Shown one piece after another: positions 58,781 through 64,000 of a stretch of DNA of 64,000 nucleotides. Position numbers and translations under genes: made by a program. This DNA comes from Astragalus membranaceus (taxonomy: Eukaryota; Streptophyta; Magnoliopsida; Fabales; Fabaceae), in the NCBI GenBank assembly GCA_039519185.1, contig CM076846.1, positions 228,024,659 through 228,088,658 on the forward strand, written 5' to 3'. The number at the start of each line of letters is the position of its first letter. Position 1 is the stretch's first letter. The notes beneath the pieces were generated by a model. It was not told the origin of the DNA and searched no databases. It worked only from the letters and a program-made list of their open reading frames with translations.

Positions 58781-58992
58781 GTTATGTTTCTATTGGCAAA
58801 TTAACTAAGGGAACCCATAACGGTAACAGCTTCGCCATCTCATCTGTTCTGTTCCCACTTCTGTCATTGCCCGCCACACATAACATCTCCAACTCAATCA
58901 ATGTCCTTTTCAATCATTCTTATTTCTCAATATTTAATAGTTTATTTGTAATTTTCTTAATTTTTTATCGAGTTTTTATTTTTGGTTTTATA
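58781..58992. other. Short unique stretch between the GAGA array and the MULE
   Basis: This is A/T-rich DNA with no recognisable gene. A short plus-strand open frame here has no supporting features. Confidence 0.4.
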
Positions 58993-59001
58993 TATTTTTT
59001 T

Positions 59002-60097
59002 GGCTTTTTTTTTCATACACCCCCAAATTGACCAAACTACCAATTTTACTCCTGACTCCTCAAACAAATTTCCGGATTTATCTGTTGAGACATAAATCCA
59101 GAACGTAATTTATTGGTTTTTCCGGATTTACCTCTTAACACATAATTCCAGGACGTAATTTTTTGAAATTTTCCGGAATTATGTGTTTGTCGTATTTCCG
59201 GAATACATTTTCTCATTCCGAAAATATGACGTATTAGGTATTTCCGGAAAAACAAAAAAAAAACAGTTTCAGATTTATCCTATAGACATAAATCCGGAAT
59301 TGTAAATTTTTATTTTATTTTATTTTCTAATTGTTCTTTTTAATTGATTAACAAAGTGAATTACATTCATTGAGACAACAACAGAAACATACATAAATAC
59401 TAACACGACAGAAACAAATACAGATATTATAAAATGTTCCACTAGCCGCAAGTTTCACTACTATGACGATTGTCCTGCATAACAACGGCGAATAATCTCG
59501 ACAACACTCCATGTGGTTTCCAAGTACAACTCCAAAGGACTACGAGTCTGAAACATGTCATGGATGTTCAACATGGCTCGCACGTCATCGCCAGTCTTCA
59601 CCTCCATTGAGGACCAGTGAACACGGCCATGATCGCCATAATTGGGTTTTGCGATAAGTGATACATTTGACCTCTCGCTCGTCATATTCTGTACTCGTTT
59701 ATATTTTATCATTAACCACTCATATTTTGTACCCGTTTATAAAATAAAATAAATAACATAAATATAATCAAATAAATAATTAAATATAAACTTAAAAGTA
59801 AGGAAAACAGGATTATCTATAAAAGGTATTTCTGGAAACAATTTAAAAATAGCTTCCGGAATTATCATTGTTTACATAATTCCGGAATACATTTTTATGC
59901 TTCTGGATTTATGTATGTTAGGCAATTCCGGAGAAATGAAAAAATTGTACGTGTTCCGGATATACCTTTTGAATGATAATTCTGGAAATTTTTAAAATTT
60001 TCAAAATCCAGTTAAATTTTGGAGAAATTTAGAGGGGTATTTTGGGGTTATTTCGAAAAATGGGGTATAGGTCCAATGGGGTTATGAAAAAAAAGCC
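59002..60097 (-). mobile_element. Mutator-like element with TIRs and 9-bp target duplication
   Basis: The left end reads GGCTTTTTTTTTCATACACC and the reverse complement of the right end reads GGCTTTTTTTTCATAACCCC; similarity continues imperfectly for about 70-100 bp. TATTTTTTT occurs directly on both sides (58993-59001 and 60098-60106). Nine bases is the usual Mutator duplication, but this one is low-complexity. Subterminal regions are rich in TCCGGAATTAT and TCCGGATTTAT motifs. A minus-strand transposase-like fragment lies inside. Confidence 0.65.
59461..59712 (-). pseudogene. MULE transposase N-terminal (PB1-like) fragment
   Basis: An 83-residue frame contains VHWSSMEVKTGDDVRAMLNI, then FQTRSPLELYLETTWSVVEI, and stops shortly after. 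The order 'DDV..M..IF' then 'IELY...' recalls the N-terminal domain found ahead of the MuDBD in plant MULE transposases. No DDE catalytic region follows within the element, so it is a remnant. I assign the family from memory of the pattern and it could be wrong. Confidence 0.4.
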
Positions 60098-60106
60098 TAT
60101 TTTTTT

Positions 60107-60343
60107 CACAAGGTTCTCAATAAACTTCTCTTCATATAACACTCACAAATTATAACTATTCACTCTCTCATATATTGTTAGTCAGTTGTTGATTGATCAA
60201 ATGCCCTATTTTTATACATTTTTTCTTTCTTATAAAAATATTTCGTAACAAATAGCAATGCTCTTTTTTATCTCCAACGTTAACTGTGCTTAGGTTTGTA
60301 AAAAAAACTTAGTGTTTAGGTCTAGATGACTAATGGAGTATTA
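60107..60343. other. Flank between the MULE and an LTR
   Basis: This is A/T-rich DNA without a gene or recognisable repeat. It ends in TATTA (60339-60343), the expected left target-site copy of the following retroelement. Confidence 0.4.
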
Positions 60344-60799
60344 TGTAACACCCCGGTATTTTTTTTATCAAGTAAAAATACCCAAATGTACCAAACCTAA
60401 ATCATCAGAGATATATTTCCTGTTTAAATACTGAACACCACTATAAAATTTTCACTGAATAACAACAAGACAGTCTTAAACATAAATAAGACCATAAACC
60501 ATCAGTGAAATACAGTGTTCAATATCGCACAAGAAAGCGGAAAATAAAATACATAACTTTTACAACAGCTAAAGCCATAATGTTGTGATACATAACTAAC
60601 AAAGGGAAAATATAACTTAAGCATAAAAGCTAAGTCTTCAGCAACCATCCGAGTACCCCCTACTCGTGCCTCTTGGATCTCCACTTTCCCTGTTATCTGT
60701 AAAACCACAACATATAAACAATGAGATACAATCTCAGTGAGTTCTACCGAGACCCCTATCTACACTCTCGGTTCAATTATGAATTCCTTTTAAATTACA

Positions 60800-61035
60800 C
60801 GACACCGCCTGCGCGAACGCTAAAACCCGGTGAGCGTGTTATAACCCAGTACGATACCGACTGCGCGAACGCTAACCCCGGTATATCGCACAACAAACCT
60901 TTAACATGACACCGCCTGCGCGAACGCTAAACTCCGGTGTACATGTCATGACTCAGTACGACACCGACTGCGCGAACGCTAACCCCGGTGTATCGCACAA
61001 CAACTTTTTAACATAACACCGCCTGCGCGAACGCT
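60800..61035 (+). repeat. Composite 52/55-bp tandem repeat in the LTR
   Basis: Five units contain CCTGCGCGAACGCTAA or ACTGCGCGAACGCTAA followed by CCCCGGTG-like text. Spacings alternate 52, 55, 52 and 55 bp, giving a higher-order period of 107 bp. Confidence 0.88.
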
Positions 61036-61527
61036 GAAACCCTGTGAACCCCCTTACCAATAGTACTTTCCCTAATGGCACAGGGCCTAGGATAAGGGAT
61101 CATGACTGCCCCGCCTAGTATGTCAACATGGGTCGTCACCCAAACTCGATATAATATATATATCTACAATCATATACAACCACCCACATTGGGCCGACTC
61201 CTTTAATCGATATAATTTATATATCGTGAATTATTCACCAGTTTAGACGAATGAATAATAATCATTCCGCGTCAGTTATACTATACCACGTAGGACTCAT
61301 AATCCGCTTTATTATTAATAAAACATATTCGCACACGTGTACTATTATTCGGTTTTTCGAAACGGTTTAGACATCAAAAAGCGTTTTATAAAACCCTTTG
61401 TAACACACCCAAAATCATGGCGTCATAAGCCTAATATCATTATATAAGGGTTAGGAAAGGATTAGGAGAGGATTGGAATCGAAACGGAATCAATTAGGGC
61501 ACTTTGAAAAATTTGGACAGAACACAA

Positions 61528-61639
61528 CGCACGGTTCGTGCGCCCATACGCACGGGTCGTGCGCCCTGTGTTGCATTTTTGAAAACAGAAACCGAAAGAT
61601 CCGCACGATCCGTGCGCCTGAGACGCACGGGTCGTGCGC
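61528..61639 (+). repeat. Four CpG-rich quasi-palindromes in the LTR
   Basis: CGCACGGTTCGTGCGCC (61528), CGCACGGGTCGTGCGCC (61549), CGCACGATCCGTGCGCC (61602) and CGCACGGGTCGTGCGC (61624) are near-palindromic. They are the only CpG-dense cluster in the LTR. Confidence 0.88.
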
Positions 61640-62887
61640 TTTTGACAGAATTGTATTTTATCCCATTTTCGCAATTTTCGTCGTTCCGACCAATTCCGAT
61701 ACCTGTTCCAGTCCAGTCCTAACACCAAAATAGTACAAAAACATATCCAACGTCCTCACTCGATCAACCAATCCAATCAAAGACTCAACACATTCGATTT
61801 TCATCAAAATTCGACATATTCAAAAATAATGGTTTTTGACTCAAAATCTTCCGAAATTAAATCACTAAAAATTTCATTTCAACACGACTCAACCCGAGAC
61901 TCGCTCCGATTAATTCCTAACTCGAAACAGACAATATCCAGAAATATTCCAGTCCAGCGAAAGCGATAAAACAGTTAATTAATTAATTCGAAACATAAAA
62001 TCCTAAACGTGAGTAGAACTCACCCTTGAAGCGTGAACCACGACCGAGCCGAATTCACCGAGTAGCCACACGAACATTCCCCGCTCCGGCGACATCCAAT
62101 CCGCTTCCAAAGCTTTCCACTCGATCGCGAAACCTCATTTTGACCGAAATACCGATTTCCCCGAAATTCTCCACGGACACTATTCATCATCTTCCTCCTC
62201 TAACCTCCATGACACTATTCACACATAACCCCAAACATTTTGATTTTTCAACCTAACTCACCCAACTAGCTCCCAATCAACCAATCGAACTCTAATACTC
62301 GAGTAATCCACCTTGGGTTCGTTCCTAACCGAACTTAAACCTTCAAAACCAACCCAAAATCGGATTTCCCACAAAACCTCCAAAACACAAAAATGGCCAA
62401 GTGAGAGAGAGTGAGCTGATCGTCACGAAATTGGTACCAAATCGAAGAGGAAGTAGCGCTGAACATTTTTCGTGTTGGACGGAAGTCGTTTCGGTGAAGT
62501 CTTCTCTCTCCCTCTTCTCTTCTCCCTCACGCCACTCTCTCTTCTTTTCTCTCCTTTCCTCTCTTTTTCTCCTCTGTAACTCTCTCGCATTCTTTCTCTC
62601 TTTTCTCCCTTTCTTTCATTTAATTTCTTTTCTTCTCCTCTCACATGCACACACGTATACACATATATATTTATTTAATATATTTGTTGTAACGCGGTCA
62701 ATTTACCATATTGATCGAAATCTCCTATTTCGATTCCAAAACTTCCTTGGTCCGTATTATCCGGTTAACGATTCGATGACAACAATTAAATAATTTTAGC
62801 ACTCGATAAATTTACCAGTTAAGTACTAAATTGGTTTAATTGGGTTAACACCCAAATAATTCCATTAATTATTTTGAGGATGTTACA

Positions 62888-62900
62888 TTCTCCCCAACTT
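62888..62900 (-). other. Polypurine tract of the Ty3-gypsy element
   Basis: The minus strand reads AAGTTGGGGAGAA immediately before TGTAACATCC of the LTR. Confidence 0.8.
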
Positions 62901-64000
62901 GAAAGAATTTTGTCCTCAAAATTTTGCTAAGTCTTTCATCCAACTTACCGAGGGTTGACATTCCCAGAGAGGTCTAAATTTGCGAGAAAACAATCTTGAA
63001 TTAACGAAATGAGTGTAGAAAATCTTCCCAAAGTTGGCACATCAATCTCCAAGTATGATCCACTACTACCTTGATACGAACTCTCTGGTTACGAATCAAC
63101 ACGAGAAACTCCTCTTTCGCCTACATAGGCTCGGCACCGCATTCGAAAACACTTCCGAAGCTTCATTCCAGTTATCCTCGCTTACTCCCCAACTTTGATT
63201 AATCTAAATCAAAGGGTTTAATACAAGACACTTGATAGAGATACAGGTCGAAGATAAGATCCACAATTTGGTACTCCACGGTAGAGATAAGTACAAACAT
63301 GATTTTCTCGAAGGGTGTAAACACGTTCTCCGCAAATCTTCTAATATCCTTAACGGTTCTCGTACATATCGACAATGTGACGAAAAAGTCACTTGTGAAA
63401 CTCCTTGACTCGCCCCCAAGATTTCGAGATAATACTCTTCAAAAGGAGATGAAATGAGGATTTACCGGAAACGTTTATTTTAAACGTAGAAATAAACCAC
63501 GGGGACATCAAATAATTTGAACGTAATGAAAATCATATCAGTTGTTCTCAAAACAACTTTCAAACAGAACTCAGAACTTTTTTTCCTCTATTGCAACTTC
63601 ATCGCGAGGTTTTTACCAATGACGCACCCGATTCCTTTCCAAATTAGCCAGTAGCGTTGAGTTTCCCCTTTCCCCTCAACCTAAGCACGCCTTCTATGAT
63701 TTTCCTCAATCAGATCCTATTAGCCTCTCGATTCGTTCCCAAAATGAACTTTAGCATGCGGGTTTTCACAAAATGATTTTTCAAAACTATCACGCCGCAC
63801 ACCAAGCTTCACTTCGGAAATTTCAGTCACTTGCAAGTAGATCCATCAATTAATCCTTTGATGTTTATTCGCAACGTGAAAACAGTCAGCAGTTACCTCA
63901 CTTACATATTCGTATTCACGTTCGCTTTGTCAAACGGAGTCTCATAATACTATCTCATTGTTAACCTTCACAAAGGAGAGGTTAACAAACTAATACCTCT
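62901..64000 (-). mobile_element. Decayed 3' internal region of the Ty3-gypsy element
   Basis: By position this is the end of pol (integrase/chromodomain side). All frames are interrupted and I could not recognise catalytic or chromodomain motifs. A 71-codon minus-strand frame (63204-63419) has no clear match. The element continues beyond the window. Confidence 0.5.

Larger units (their letters stand above)
60344..62887 (-). mobile_element. 3' LTR of a Ty3-gypsy element (probably a chromovirus)
   Basis: The 2544-bp LTR has inverted ends TGTAACACCCCGG...GAGGATGTTACA. On the minus strand the sequence just before it is a polypurine tract (AAGTTGGGGAGAA), preceded by TTTTGAGGACAAAATTC. This is the familiar end of Del/Tekay-type pol followed by its 3' LTR. 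The LTR holds a composite tandem repeat (60800-61035) and four CpG-rich near-palindromes (61528-61639). Confidence 0.8.

Overview
This window is plant nuclear DNA, most likely from a legume. That placement is an inference. It rests on one intron-rich eukaryotic housekeeping gene set in very repeat-dense DNA, on several Ogre/Tat-type and Athila-type Ty3-gypsy retrotransposons (Ogre elements are especially abundant in legumes), and on plant-style promoter motifs (telo-box, site II). There are no bacterial features.

Layout. 1-1217: a non-autonomous Helitron with a duplicated 5' end and a textbook 3' hairpin plus CTAGT terminus. 1748-9273 (minus): the one convincing host gene, BOP1 (ribosome biogenesis WD-repeat protein), which I rebuilt as 18 exons and 722 residues with every splice phase closing; one of its introns is an AT-AC, U12-type intron. 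9274-9600: its promoter. 9600-13530: intergenic DNA with at most one small orphan ORF. 13531-14547: a broken Mutator-like element with an OTU-protease-like fragment. 14546-58780: a purine-rich GAGTGA array that has been split into three blocks (14546-16563, 54166-54990, 56040-58780) by retrotransposon insertions. 59002-60097: a small Mutator-like element with terminal inverted repeats and a 9-bp target duplication. 60344-64000: the 3' LTR, polypurine tract and decayed internal end of a minus-strand Ty3-gypsy element.

The interior, 16564-54165, is a nest. A minus-strand Ogre-like 3' LTR (16564-19098) with its polypurine tract is followed by a tandem-repeat-rich 3' region. That region contains a 311-bp palindromic tRNA-like element and a 1.4-kb solo LTR, each with a 5-bp target duplication. 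A plus-strand Ogre-like element comes next (LTR, tRNA-Arg-type primer site, decayed ORF1, decayed gag), followed by a minus-strand Athila-like derivative that has lost pol. A segment of about 17 kb of this nest has been duplicated in direct tandem: copy A 20388-37279 and copy B 37280-51999. Copy A later received a 2.2-kb solo LTR (28599-30793), for which copy B still shows the empty site.

Functionally, only BOP1 is expected to make a cellular product, acting in 60S ribosomal subunit maturation. The rest is mobile and repetitive DNA, informative mainly for the order of events: GAGA array first, then nested retroelements, then the 17-kb duplication, then the solo-LTR insertion and microsatellite drift.
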